The translations under genes were made by a program, and so were the position numbers. Below the pieces are notes generated by a model. It searched no databases and was not told where the DNA came from. It worked only from the letters and a program-made list of their open reading frames with translations. Below are positions 44,589 to 54,227 of a stretch of 64,000 bases of DNA, piece after piece. The stretch's first letter is position 1. Every line of letters begins with the position of its first letter. Source of the stretch: Persicaria tinctoria (taxonomy: Eukaryota; Streptophyta; Magnoliopsida; Caryophyllales; Polygonaceae); NCBI GenBank assembly GCA_037127255.1, contig JBANSL010000018.1:20681175-20745174 (forward strand), in the 5' to 3' direction.

Positions 44589-45216
44589 TGGAAAAGTGAA
44601 CTTTTTTTAAGGGAGTTACAATAAAAGCAAAATTACAAACTTTAGCCACATTAATTATTAGGTGAGTTACAATAAGTTGCAATAAATATCCTCAACTTTG
44701 TGAGTAGTTGCATAATACATCCATTCAAAAATATAAATCTTTTTATTTTTAATATATTTTTAAAAAATAAAAACTACATTGAATATAAATTTTTAAAAAT
44801 AGTTTTAGTACTTATTACTGGTAAGTAGTACAATATAAAATTATTTTAAAAAAAACTCATACCTCATCCGTTAATTAAAACATAATATTGTTATTTTAGA
44901 ATGTAAATCACTAAATCTTGTTAAAAAATATGTCATTTTAGGTATTTTATCATCTATTGTACTTTATAAAATTGTCCTTGTAATGATTAGATATGTGTTA
45001 GTTGTAGTTTTTTTAAAAAAAAGTAAAAAGTAGGACAATAATTAGAAATAGTTTTGTTAGTGTTCTTATAAAAAAAATATAGATTTCTAAAATAACAAGT
45101 TTTAATTAACGGATAAATAGAGGAATACATGATGAATTTGATATTGTATTTGAGTATGGTTTTTCCGTGTTTTTAAAAAAAATGTCAAAAAATAAAATGA
45201 CTTGAATTTTTTTTTT
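44589..45216. mobile_element. AT-rich promoter side DNA with a small MITE (about 44866-45123)
   Basis: CCTCATCCGTTAATTAAAAC...TTATTTTAGAA at 44866-44920 is inverted at 45088-45123 (TTCTAAAATAACAAG...TTAATTAACGGATAAATAGAGG), giving a small hairpin-type element. 44600-44860 and 45124-45216 are plain AT-rich DNA. Confidence 0.55.
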
Positions 45217-45621
45217 GGGAAAATTCCGTCTGGTACCCCTGTGTTTTGTGCAATTCCGGATGGTGTCCCAAAAGTTTTTTTTTCCGTTTGGTACCCCGAG
45301 CTTTTGTAAAATTCCGGCCCGTGACCAAAGTTGAATTTAAAATGTTTAGAACCTTCAACTTGCCGTTAAGTGTGATGATTACCAAATTAACCCATTAACC
45401 TCTTTTAAATCTAATTCAACCCAATTTAACCCAATATAATAATATTTTACAAGTGGATTCAACCCAATATAATATTCAACCCAATTTTTTTTTTCCTCAA
45501 AAAAAAATTTCAACCCAATTTAAACTATTATTCCAATTGAAATATTTATTTAAACAATATAATATTTAACAAGTGGATTAGTACATCTTATTCCCAAAAA
45601 TTTTTAAAATAAAACTTTTGT

Positions 45622-45657
45622 TTCAAAGGTGGCCTTAAATTTAAGGCCACCTTTGAA
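45622..45657. repeat. Perfect 36-bp palindrome
   Basis: The half-site TTCAAAGGTGGCCTTAAA is followed directly by its exact reverse complement. A further single copy of the half-site lies at about 45740-45757. It would form an 18-bp stem with no loop. Confidence 0.9.
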
Positions 45658-45788
45658 GGTAAATTTAAGGTCTTAATGGGTTAATTTGGTTTAAGGCCTT
45701 AAATTTACTCTTAGTATTTTAAATTTACTCTTTTTTTGTGTTTCAAAGGTGGCCTTAAAAAATAATTTTAAAAAGTTGATATTTTATA

Positions 45789-46085
45789 CTACCTCCGATC
45801 CAAAAAGATTGTCGTTTGACTTTTTAACACATATTTTAAGGAGCTAAAAACTATATAATATATTGACTTTTTTTTTAATTATTTTTTTATAATCTAATAC
45901 TTATTACCAACAAATATTAAGTTGTAAAAAAATAATTTAAAAAAATTTAATATTTTATATAGTTTTTAGCTCCTTAAAATACGTGTTAAAAAGTCAAACG
46001 ACAATCTTTTTGGAGGGAGTATAGTTTTTAGCTCCTCAAAATACGTGTTGAAAAGTCAAACGACAATCTTTTTGATCGGAGGGAG
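45789..46085. mobile_element. Stowaway-like MITE with a duplicated right end
   Basis: Bounded by TA. The left end CTACCTCCGATCCAAAAAGA is matched by two right ends in tandem: one ends ...TTTTTGGAGGGAG at 46019, and a second, 46022-46085, repeats TAGTTTTTAGCTCCT...AAAGTCAAACGACAATC and ends ATCGGAGGGAG. The outer one pairs better with the left end. Confidence 0.8.
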
Positions 46086-46304
46086 TATTATATTGGGTTT
46101 AATTATATTTAAAAGAGGTTAATGGGTTAATTTGGTTTAAAATCATCACACTTAACGGTAAGTTGAAAGTTCTAAACATTTTACATTCAACTTTGGTCAT
46201 GGGCCGGAATTTACAAAAGGTCGGGGGTACCAAACGGAAAAAAAAAAACCCTTTGGAACACCATCCGAAATTGCACAAAATACAGGGTACCAGACAGAAT
46301 TTCC

Positions 46305-47706
46305 TTTTTTTTACAGGAGTGGATATAGTTGGAGGGAACTGGGAAGGAACCGTAATCATGGTCTGATCTAGTTGCAGGAAAGGAAAGACCTGCAAAGTTG
46401 AAGAGGATACTCCATAAAAGAGGAATTGCGAAAAAAGAAGATGAAAGGACACTCTTTGGCTGCAAGTTTACTTTCTCCAAATAAAAACAAGTTTCCTTTT
46501 GATCAAAAAATAAAAACAAGTTTCCTTCCACGTGTCTGCAAGCATCCTTTCTATCTCTAAATAAAAACAAGTTTGTTTCCACGTGTCAGCACATGATTGG
46601 TTGATGTATTTTTAAAATTAAATTTTTCTTTTTATGCACGATTTTTAAAAGTATAAAATTAGTTTCCATTAGTTTATTATGTGCCCTAAGTACATATGAT
46701 AAGGATACTTTATTGGGAAAGAAAACCCTAAAAAAAATGGGCAAATCCCGTAATTTAATATAAAAATGGCTAAACTGGGTGTATCTAAGGGAAATATTTT
46801 TCGATTTGACTTCTTATCCTATGCCTTTGAGACATAGGATAGAAAAAACAAAATAGTATTATTCTTTAATCAAATGGATTTAAGAAATTTTTTGGTGGAA
46901 TATCTATTTAAAAAGAGTAATTAGGTAAATGTACATATTTGTTTAGTAATTAAGTAAGTGTCCATAATAATTTCATAATACCAAAAATACCCTTATTTTA
47001 ATTTTCTCCCCTTAACCCACCTATTTCCCCATTTCCTTTAGATCTATGGCTTCCATCCCCTTTCTCTCTTCCGATCGATCTGTGAGCGTCACTGCCTTCA
47101 ACTTCGCTATTTCTCCTATTCGATCTGTCCGGAAAACTGTTGTCGCTCTTTACCTCCATTTCCCGAAACCAAACAGCCTCCTCCTGTTGTCGAGTCGGAT
47201 CCAGTTCGTTGTTTACCGTTGTTGACCTCGCCTCGCCTTGCCATTCGATTTCTGGTACGTGACTATGAAATTCTCTCTTTTTAGACCATATGTGACCTCA
47301 ATTTCGTCATCGTTTTTTCGGGTTGCTTGATTTCTTCCTGCAATTTAATAAACCATTGTAGGTTATGGTTTTTAACGGATACTTGGTATTGAACTTTGGT
47401 TTATGAAATGGTGAGTAGATAATTAAACTATTCTTTAGCATATCAGTGAGTTATGAATTTTGATGGCTTATATGGAGTTATGAATTAGCCTTGGCAATCG
47501 TTGCCTTTCCATCCTCAGTTTTTTTTTCTTCGATTTCGTTAAGAAATTTGTAGTTTAATTTGTTTGAATCTCACCTTGTGAAATTGTGTTTGTTGGTTAT
47601 GTTTTTGTGAAATTGCAATGTGTTATTGTTTGTAATTTGAGGTCGAGCTGAAGATTGTGAAGGTACTCGAGGTTGGCCAATCCAGCGTGAGGCGTAGATG
47701 AAGAAG
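46305..47706. other. Intergenic; no supported gene
   Basis: AATAAAAACAAGTTTCCTTT-type words occur three times at 46480-46575, with CCACGTGTC beside two of them. 47047-47224 is a 59-codon plus-strand frame starting ATGGCTTCCATC after a clear leader, then TGA; it could be a short first exon but has no recognised motif. Confidence 0.35.
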
Positions 47707-48115
47707 CAGGGGCGGATCCAAGGGTGGGCGACACCGGGCCGTCGCCCACCCCGATCCGGAAAAAAAATAAGAATATATGTGTTATGTAAAAAAAATTAAA
47801 AAGAATATACAAGTATCTTTAATGGTGTAGTGGTTGAGCCCACCCAATTTTAAATAGAATTCAACTCAATCCTTATTTAAATCCCAATAGCCACATATTT
47901 TCATTTATTTTTTGCTCAATCCATTTTTCGTTATTTTAAAATTCTTATAATTTATTTAGTATTTTATAATTAAATAATAATAATTTTTCTTATAAAGTTA
48001 AGGTATTCTCTTCATATATATTTTAAAAAATATATTTCTTATAAGAATAATATAAAAAATTTCCTTACAAAACAAAATTGTGCCCACCCAGAAAAAATTT
48101 CTAGATCCACCCCTG
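47707..48115. mobile_element. hAT-like MITE, copy A
   Basis: 409 bp with ends CAGGGGCGGATCCA and TAGATCCACCCCTG (inverse with one or two mismatches). Flanks TGAAGAAG (47699-47706) and TGAAGAGG (48116-48123) form an 8-bp duplication with one mismatch. The left end contains CACCGGGCCGTCGCCCACCC. A second, inverted copy lies near 50001-50352. Confidence 0.8.
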
Positions 48116-48159
48116 TGAAGAGGGCGGCTGAACACGAAGAAGATAAAGACGCTGAAGGG

Positions 48160-48560
48160 GAGAGAATTTGATGACAATGTTCTTTAGTTGATGGCACTAT
48201 TTTATTGTTGGTGACAACAGATTACGAAAGTAGGTTTGTGACCATTGGGGGTGATGATAATGTTCTTTTTTAGGGATAATAGATTTGTGGCAATGTTTTG
48301 TAGTTGATAATAATTGGTATGTGACAATGTTTAGTGACAATAAGTTGATGAAAATAATATGATGACAGTGTTTTGTAGTTGTTGACAATAGGTTGGTGAC
48401 AACATTTTGTAGTTGGTGATAGTATGTAGTTAGTGAAAACTGGTGGTGACAATATTTCTAGTAGTTGACAAAAAGTTGGCGCCAATGTTCTGTAATTGAC
48501 GACAATGTTATGTAATTGACAACAATGTTCAGTAATTGATGACAATAGATTGGTGATAGT
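48160..48560. repeat. Degenerate tandem repeat (GTGACAATGTTTTGTAGTTG units)
   Basis: About ten imperfect units containing GACAATGTT(C/T)T(G/T)TAGTTGATG or GTTGGTGACAA. Unit length varies around 30-40 bp. No coding frame follows the repeats. Probably the inside end of the adjoining transposon. Confidence 0.6.
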
Positions 48561-48566
48561 GTTCAT

Positions 48567-48730
48567 TAGTACTAGAACAAAATTCCGTTAAATGTCACCA
48601 AAAAAAATGTCACAAAAAAAGTCAATTGTCACCAAAAATAATTGTCACTAACGACTGTCATTGGAAAAGTATACGCAACTGTCACCAAAAAAACTGTCAT
48701 TAAATGTAGACATTGACCAAAATGGTCAAT
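48567..48730. mobile_element. Possible CACTA-like terminus with TGTCAC subterminal repeats
   Basis: TACTAGAACAAAATTCCGTT is followed by TGTCACCAAAA, TGTCACAAAAA, TTGTCACCAAAA, TGTCACTAACGACTGTCAT and similar words. CACTA elements begin CACTA with short subterminal repeats in both directions. Here the first base is T and the other end was not found. Confidence 0.35.
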
Positions 48731-49084
48731 TTTGACTAGTTAATATTAAAATTAAAAATAGTCAAAGGGAGGATTAGGGATGGAGAATGAAAGGTAAAAT
48801 TGTCAAAAATAGATATTTATTTAATTTATTTAAAAAATGGACGTTTAGTTAATTATGATAATTTCATAATAGTCATAAGTATGAACTTAAAAAAAATTAT
48901 TAAAAAATATACTCCGTATTTTATAGTGTTTTTACTTCCATAAAATTCGCGTTAAAAAATAAAATGACTTTTATTATGGAACGGAGGGAGATAAATTCGA
49001 AAATATGTATTCTTTAATTCACAACTTATTTTACACCTATTACTCTAATAAATTATTAATTGTTAGTCAAATTCCTTCAAAATA
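48731..49084. other. AT-rich DNA with a Stowaway remnant
   Basis: 48905-48989 (TACTCCGTATTTTATAGTGT ... GACTTTTATTATGGAACGGAGGGAG) is the right part of a Stowaway-like MITE. The rest shows nothing. Confidence 0.5.
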
Positions 49085-49458
49085 TTCCGTATCCTCGAAG
49101 GCTCGAACGTATCCTGGAACGTATGATTTGATAATGCGGATGGCTTGTTTTTCCATGTTCAATCACAAGTAAGGGTTCGTATGGGACGGGGTTAATAAAC
49201 TGACTAAAATTATAAACATGGTAAAAATTTATAAACTGTTGGTAAAAGTAGTTAAAAATTTATGAAAAAATATAAACTCCGTATGGGACGAAAAACAGTT
49301 TATTTTTGTTCGGGTGAATTTTAGTAAACCACTCCAATTTTCAGGTTTTTTCCACAAACAATGTTCATAATCGCGCATGTTTTTTAGCTTTTTTTTTTTT
49401 GTGCAAATCCATCAAATTCCATCAAGTATCATACAATTGCCAGTGAGGATCTACTTTA

Positions 49459-49777
49459 GAACCGGGTGTTACATTCAGTGTTACACTTAATTATTTCATA
49501 TACAAATTTATATTAAAAAAAATTATATGTATATTCTATACACTTATATTAACATGTTTATAAAATTTTATTATTAAAAATTATGGATAATTAAAAGATT
49601 GATTATTTTAGAAAATATTTTTTTATTTTTCTAAAACATATATTTTCAAAATAAAAGTTTATAGACATGTTAATATAATTATATAGGGTATAAATATAAA
49701 TTTTTAATATTTTAATGTGAATTTATACCCGAAATAATTAAGTGTAACACAAAGTGTTACAAGGGACCTCAACTCTA
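49459..49777. mobile_element. AT-rich hairpin MITE inside PMT pseudogene intron
   Basis: The left end GTGTTACATTCAGTGTTACA-CTTAATTATTTC and right end GAAATAATTAAGTGTAACAC-AAAGTGTTACA are inverted repeats. The interior is a near-palindrome of AT-rich sequence. It splits the block that is continuous at 40370-40500 in the intact gene. Confidence 0.7.
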
Positions 49778-50000
49778 CGATTGCCTTGTTTTTTTGAAAC
49801 TTGTATTGCCTAAACATGGATATGATTTTGAAAAAGCCTAAAACTATTGACGGTCGTGTAAAATTTTAAATTTTTGGCGGTCCAGGAATAAATTCCCCAA
49901 ACTAGAGGTAGATTTTGGAAATCTCCAATTTTGTTCTTTTTATCATATTTTGTCCTTTATTTAAAAATATATTCATGATTCATGAGTATGCTCGATCCAT

Positions 50001-50352
50001 AGCCAGATCCAGAAATTTTTTCTAGGTGGACACGATTTTTTATGAATAATTTTTTATTATTTTTATAAGAAATATTTTTAAAAAAATATAAAGAGAATGC
50101 CTTTAAAATTGCTAAGAAAAATTATTATTATTTAATTATAAAATACCGAATAAATTATAAGAATTTCAAAATAATGGAAAATGGATTGAGAAAAAATAAA
50201 TGAAAATATGTGCATAGTCAGATTTGAACAACGATTGACTGAATTCTATTTAAAATGGGGTGGACTCTTAAGATAATTGTATTTTACATTTCAAAATTTT
50301 TTTTGGATCGGAATAGAAGACGGTCCGGTGTCGCCCACACTTGAATCCGCCC
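50001..50352. mobile_element. hAT-like MITE, copy B (opposite orientation to 47707-48115)
   Basis: The left end AGCCAGATCCAGAAATTTTT and the right end GGTGTCGCCCACACTTGAATCCGCC mirror copy A. Internal stretches such as AAATTATAAGAATTTCAAAATAA match the reverse complement of copy A. Confidence 0.7.
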
Positions 50353-50575
50353 ATTGCTCGATCATGTTCAATAATACTCCGCATAAATGCTGCATAGGTG
50401 TGACATTCTCGATAACGCATTCGAGATGTACCAAATCCTCCACCCTCATAGATCGGTCATAATAAGAGACCATATCGTCACGATCGGGTAGTTGAAGATG
50501 GAACGCTACGCTCTCAAACAGCAAGCGGGCCCTCTTCACCCCGAGAAGGTTCACTTCGTCGACAAATCGTAGGTC

Positions 50576-51008
50576 AATGTTGTTAAAATATCGATTCGAT
50601 CCTACGATTCCAACGATCCTACGATTCAAAAATGGTAAAACGATCCCGATTTTTTTTTTTCGATTCTTTTTTTTTTGGTAGGATTTTTTTTTTCCGATTC
50701 TAACGATCCTATAAAATATCTGTTATAAGAAATTTCTAATATTTACACTTTAAATCTAAGAAATTTATAATATACTACGTTAATCTATATTATATTTAGT
50801 TCATTAGTATTAAAACTTTAAAATCTTTATGTGTATTTTTTTGTATAATTTAACATACTAATATTTATCTAATATTAAACATATTAACATCATTTTAAAA
50901 AAACTTCATCTATACGGTGAGATCTTACGATCCTACGATTCAATTTTACAATCCGATTCTTATACCTTATTATCAATCCGATTTAAAATCTCGATTTTAA
51001 TAACATTG
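50576..51008. mobile_element. Small inverted-repeat element inside the PMT pseudogene 3' end
   Basis: CAATGTTGTTAAAATATCGA...TCCTACGATTC at the left is inverted at the right as ...AATCTCGATTTTAATAACATTG. Both sides carry CGATCCTACGATTC units. It sits between the exon 6 copy and the 3' UTR copy of the pseudogene. Confidence 0.65.
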
Positions 51009-51180
51009 CATTGCTTTCCCACGAGTAAAACCACGACGAACAAGATCCCCCAACCATCCACAAGAGGGGATTAGAAGATCGGGTGTGTACGCGTTTTTGT
51101 AGTGTTACATTGATTCATTGTAGAACGACGTCGTTTTGAAAAGTCCTTTTGTGGACTTCTTTTCACATCATGTATGCCAT

Positions 51181-51865
51181 TAACTCATCAAGGGAAGGGG
51201 AAATCACAAATTGATAGTATACTTTGGTGAATTATGATTCACGTTACATGTTTATTTTATAAAGGAAAAATGACTGAGAATAATATATCAATGATGAAAA
51301 AAAAAATAAGAATGATCACAATTTCACTTATATATGAGAATTCGTAAAATAGATTTGTCTTTATCAGAAGAGAGATAAGTTGTATAATTCCAGTCTGGAT
51401 AAATTCACTTTAAAAAAATTTGTAAAAATTATATTTATATTATATACATTTATATTAACATGTTTATAAAATTTGATTATGAAAAATTATTATTTTAAAT
51501 TACGAATAATTAAAAGATTGATTATTTTAGAAAATATTTTTTTATTTTCTAAAATATATATTTTAATAATAAAAGTTTATAAACATATTAATATAAGTTT
51601 ATATAGTATAAATATAATTTTAATTTTTTTTAAGTTTATAAACATATTAATATAAGTTTATAGAGTATAAATATAATTTTAATTTTTTTTTAAAAAAATT
51701 AATATAAATATATACTTTAAATAATTAAGTGTAATATCGAGTTAACACACAAAGGTAATTATTTTATTTTGTAGCAATACATAACTTAGACATCGGAGAC
51801 ATCCCCGGAGAATTGCAGCCCTCCCTTGTTTTCTCTTGAATGGCATGATCGTATTTATCTAATTA
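51181..51865. mobile_element. AT-rich DNA with a second hairpin MITE (about 51393-51735)
   Basis: 51393-51735 resembles 49459-49777 (ACATGTTTATAAAATTTGAT, GGATAATTAAAAGATTGATT-type words, ending AATAATTAAGTGTAA). It has an internal tandem duplication of about 57 bp (AAGTTTATAAACATATTAAT..., about 51570-51690). Confidence 0.55.
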
Positions 51866-52834
51866 CTAGTGTAGACCCCGTCCGGTGTACGGAGAATGCG
51901 TTAATCTAAATATAAATTATTTTTTCCTTCAAAAAATAATATAAATATAAATAAAATTAGTTCGAAAGGTTATATATAATCTAAATATCTTTTAATTAGA
52001 TTCTCTCAAAATATAAATAAAATTCACATTTATAAGGTACTACGTAAAAGTTTTTTTTCTTCTACTCTATGGTTAATTAAATCTCATGTAATTTAATTAG
52101 ATAGTTGATTTTTAAAAAATATTTTAATATTCTTTTCTATTAAATATGTAGTATGTACTATTTATTACATTAGTTTACTAAAATATCTATGTACGGATGA
52201 ATTGTGATTTGTGACTACGCATATGGCTATAAAATATTTTAATTATTTATTTTGGCCTCAAAAATAATATAGATAGATATATAATAACAATTATTAAAAG
52301 ATTGATTTTGATATAAATAATTCTTTCCACCAAAAAATAATCTAAATATAAATAAAATAACACCTATCAAATACTACATATTTATCTATTAATATTTTTG
52401 GTAAGTATGACTATGAAAAGTAGTTTTTATTATCACTACTACTATGTTTAATTATATTGATATAGTTTTTTCCTTATATAATATTTACTCTTTTATAAGA
52501 TATTCCATCTATCCAATTATGTGTTAATAGTAAAATAAAATAATTATTTTTTATTAGATTTCCTTTTTGACGGGAGAAAGCTTTATGAGAAGCACTCACG
52601 TGCCGCCACGTATGCACTCACACGCCGCCACGTAGGCACCAATGCATCGGTTTTAGTATCTATATACATATAGATTAGAACTATCTTATTATTTTTATTA
52701 GATTTTCTTTTTGACGGGAGAAAGCTTTGCGAGATGCACTCACGTGCCGCCACGTAAGCAGATTCACTCACACGCCGTCACGCAGACAACAATGCATCGG
52801 TTTTAGTATATGTATGTATATGTATATAGATAGA
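51866..52834 (-). mobile_element. Non-autonomous Helitron with a duplicated 5' end
   Basis: Minus-strand 3' end: plus A|CTAG at 51865-51869, i.e. ...CTAG|T on minus, preceded by a hairpin (CCGT/ACGG arms, about 51878-51892). Candidate 5' ends (TCTATAT... on minus) occur twice, at 52674 and at about 52830-52834. They close two tandem copies of a ~155-bp segment (TTTTTGACGGGAGAAAGCTT ... CAATGCATCGGTTTTAGTAT). Each copy contains short CACTCACGTGCCGCCACGTA repeats. No Rep/helicase, so it depends on another element. Confidence 0.6.
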
Positions 52835-53154
52835 TTGTGGTGGATTTTTCTGCTCAAAATATTCTCTGTGAAAACTTCATTCAATCACGTAACCAAAAAA
52901 AAATGTCTAATCGAACTCTGTGAACCCTCATGGACAATAGTTACTCGTTCATGTACAATTCACCAAACATGGACAACTCTTTTCTGTTTGATATCAGTAT
53001 ATCACCATATGATAATCAAGGAAGGTTTTGAAACTTGAATCTGTTGTGGATCATCTGGCTGGGCGGAGCTCTTTTGGGCCTTGGTTGAAGCACTAGTGTC
53101 TCTTTATTTAAGCATTGGCCTAGGAGTTGAACTGGTGGCTTTACGTTGGTGCAG
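52835..53154. other. Intergenic, nothing recognised
   Basis: No coding sequence, RNA gene or clear repeat was seen, apart from short frames without motifs. Confidence 0.4.
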
Positions 53155-53397
53155 GTGCAATTGATCGCATCCAAATCTGTTCTTCTTGATGAGTCAGTCT
53201 TATGGACTCTGGGCAAGGACCTGGGTGAGGGCTACCGACATATTAGGATGATTAATAACATTCGACTGGTCGTGGATGCAGTTGATGGTTCTAAGAAGCA
53301 TGGTGGTGTCCATGATGGCACAACCATAGTCCTTTGGGAACCAGGAACGGGAGATAATCAGCGCTGGAAGATTGTTCCTTACTGCAAGTCTCTCTAA
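53155..53397 (+). pseudogene. EUL-type (ricin-B-like fold) lectin, C-terminal part
   Basis: After acceptor GGTGCAG the frame encodes VQLIASKSVLLDESVLWT, LGEGYRHIRMINNIRLVVDA, HGGVHDGTTIVLW and GDNQRWKIVPYC, then TAA-type stop at 53395-53397. This is the C-terminal two thirds of the Euonymus-lectin domain of plant EULS3-like proteins, which bind glycans and respond to stress. It is not a toxin. The N-terminal part of the domain was not found within the window, and no promoter was recognised, so it is probably a truncated copy. Confidence 0.75.
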
Positions 53398-53529
53398 ACC
53401 TGCTTGGCTGCACAGTATTTCACAAGTCGAAACTCTTGTGGCGGTGTTACTCTTTACTAAATAGATCATTGTGGTCTTACTGGAAATGGGAATGGGACTA
53501 AGTTTCAATTTATGGCTGCTTATGCTTCA

Positions 53530-54185
53530 TTGGATTCATCTACGCACTATGCAATGCAAGCGAAAAGTTTGCTCAGTGGATGCCCTTTCCGGCTCTTCAA
53601 TTTTGTGCATTGAGCACATATCTTTAACTTCTACTGCTGCATCCGAATCTGATGATGCGATTGAAGATGGAAATGCCTTTCTTGAATCAGAATTACCAAC
53701 ACGAGCGACTTCAATGTGGGGGAGGGAATCCCGGAGGAGCAACACAATTCTTATCGGCCTCCTCCTTGATCTGTGCGCTCAGCAAGGGGAAAGTTTGCTG
53801 AATGGATGTTCTTTGAGGCTCTTCAATTTTGTTCATGGAGCGCGTATCTTTTAACTTCTATTACTTCATCTGAATCCGATAATGCAACTGAAGATGGAAA
53901 TGCTCTTGTTGACACAATTTTAGAAACAGGAAGCCCAGGATGTTCAATCATCGTCACGCTGCAGTCCTTGTCAGAATCTGAATTGCTGACACTTGGAACT
54001 TCAATGTTGGGAGGGAATCCCGGAGAAGGATCACAATCCACCGTGTTTTCCACCTTTTCATGTGAGTTTGTCGAGCAAATTTTCCGCTTCCTCCATTTCT
54101 GAAAGCATGCGGCAACAGTTGTAGAAACAGGAAGCTTAGAATGCTCAGTTATCGTGAGACTGCAGTCTTTGAATGCCACCCTTAT
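53530..54185 (-). repeat. Two tandem copies of a Ser/Asp-rich exon-like segment, gene unknown
   Basis: The minus strand has two related segments: 53823-54179 and 53536-53745. Both read FPPNIEVPSVSNSDS-like (LPHIEVARVGNSDS) and then AFPSSxAxSDSDxxxEVK. On plus, words such as GATTGAAGATGGAAATGC and GGGAGGGAATCCCGGAG occur in both. The longer copy itself repeats CSxTxxEHxxLPVS. The style resembles a disordered acidic N-terminus of a nuclear protein, but I cannot name it. It directly follows the RPA32 gene. Confidence 0.5.
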
Positions 54186-54227
54186 AAACCCAACAATGGA
54201 TAAACTAGATGTTGATTTGAAGTGAAA

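Larger units (their letters stand above)
45217..46304. mobile_element. Mutator-like element with long terminal inverted repeats (non-autonomous)
   Basis: The left end (45217-about 45450: GGAAAATTCCGTCTGGTACC, GTTTTGTGCAATTCCGGATG, CACTTAACGG-type words in inverse) and the right end (about 46080-46304) are inverted repeats of roughly 220 bp with about 90% agreement by eye. Long TIRs without a transposase are typical of MULEs. The poly-T flanks hide the expected 9-bp duplication. A Stowaway MITE (45789-46085) sits inside. Confidence 0.75.
49085..51180 (+). pseudogene. Duplicated 3' half of the PMT methyltransferase gene, shattered by insertions
   Basis: Pieces match the intact gene in order, introns included: 49097-49170 = exon 5 (ATCCTCGAACGTATGATTTG style; one codon pair lost), 49330-49440 and 49785-49840 = intron 5, 50390-50570 = exon 6 (GTGTGACATTC, AATAAGAGACCAT, CACCCCGAGAAGGTTC), 51005-51140 = 3' UTR (GCATTGCTTTCCCACGAGT, GAACGACGTCGTTTT). 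Because introns are kept it is a DNA-level duplicate, not a retrocopy. Exon 6 has deletions and frameshifts. At least three transposons lie within it. Confidence 0.85.

Noticed and set aside
48197..48566. CRISPR-like array in the repeated GACAATGTT region
   Set aside because: Units are imperfect and of uneven length without spacers, in a plant genome.
53155..53397. Ricin-type toxin
   Set aside because: Only the EUL lectin domain is present; there is no ribosome-inactivating A chain and the motifs match plant stress lectins.
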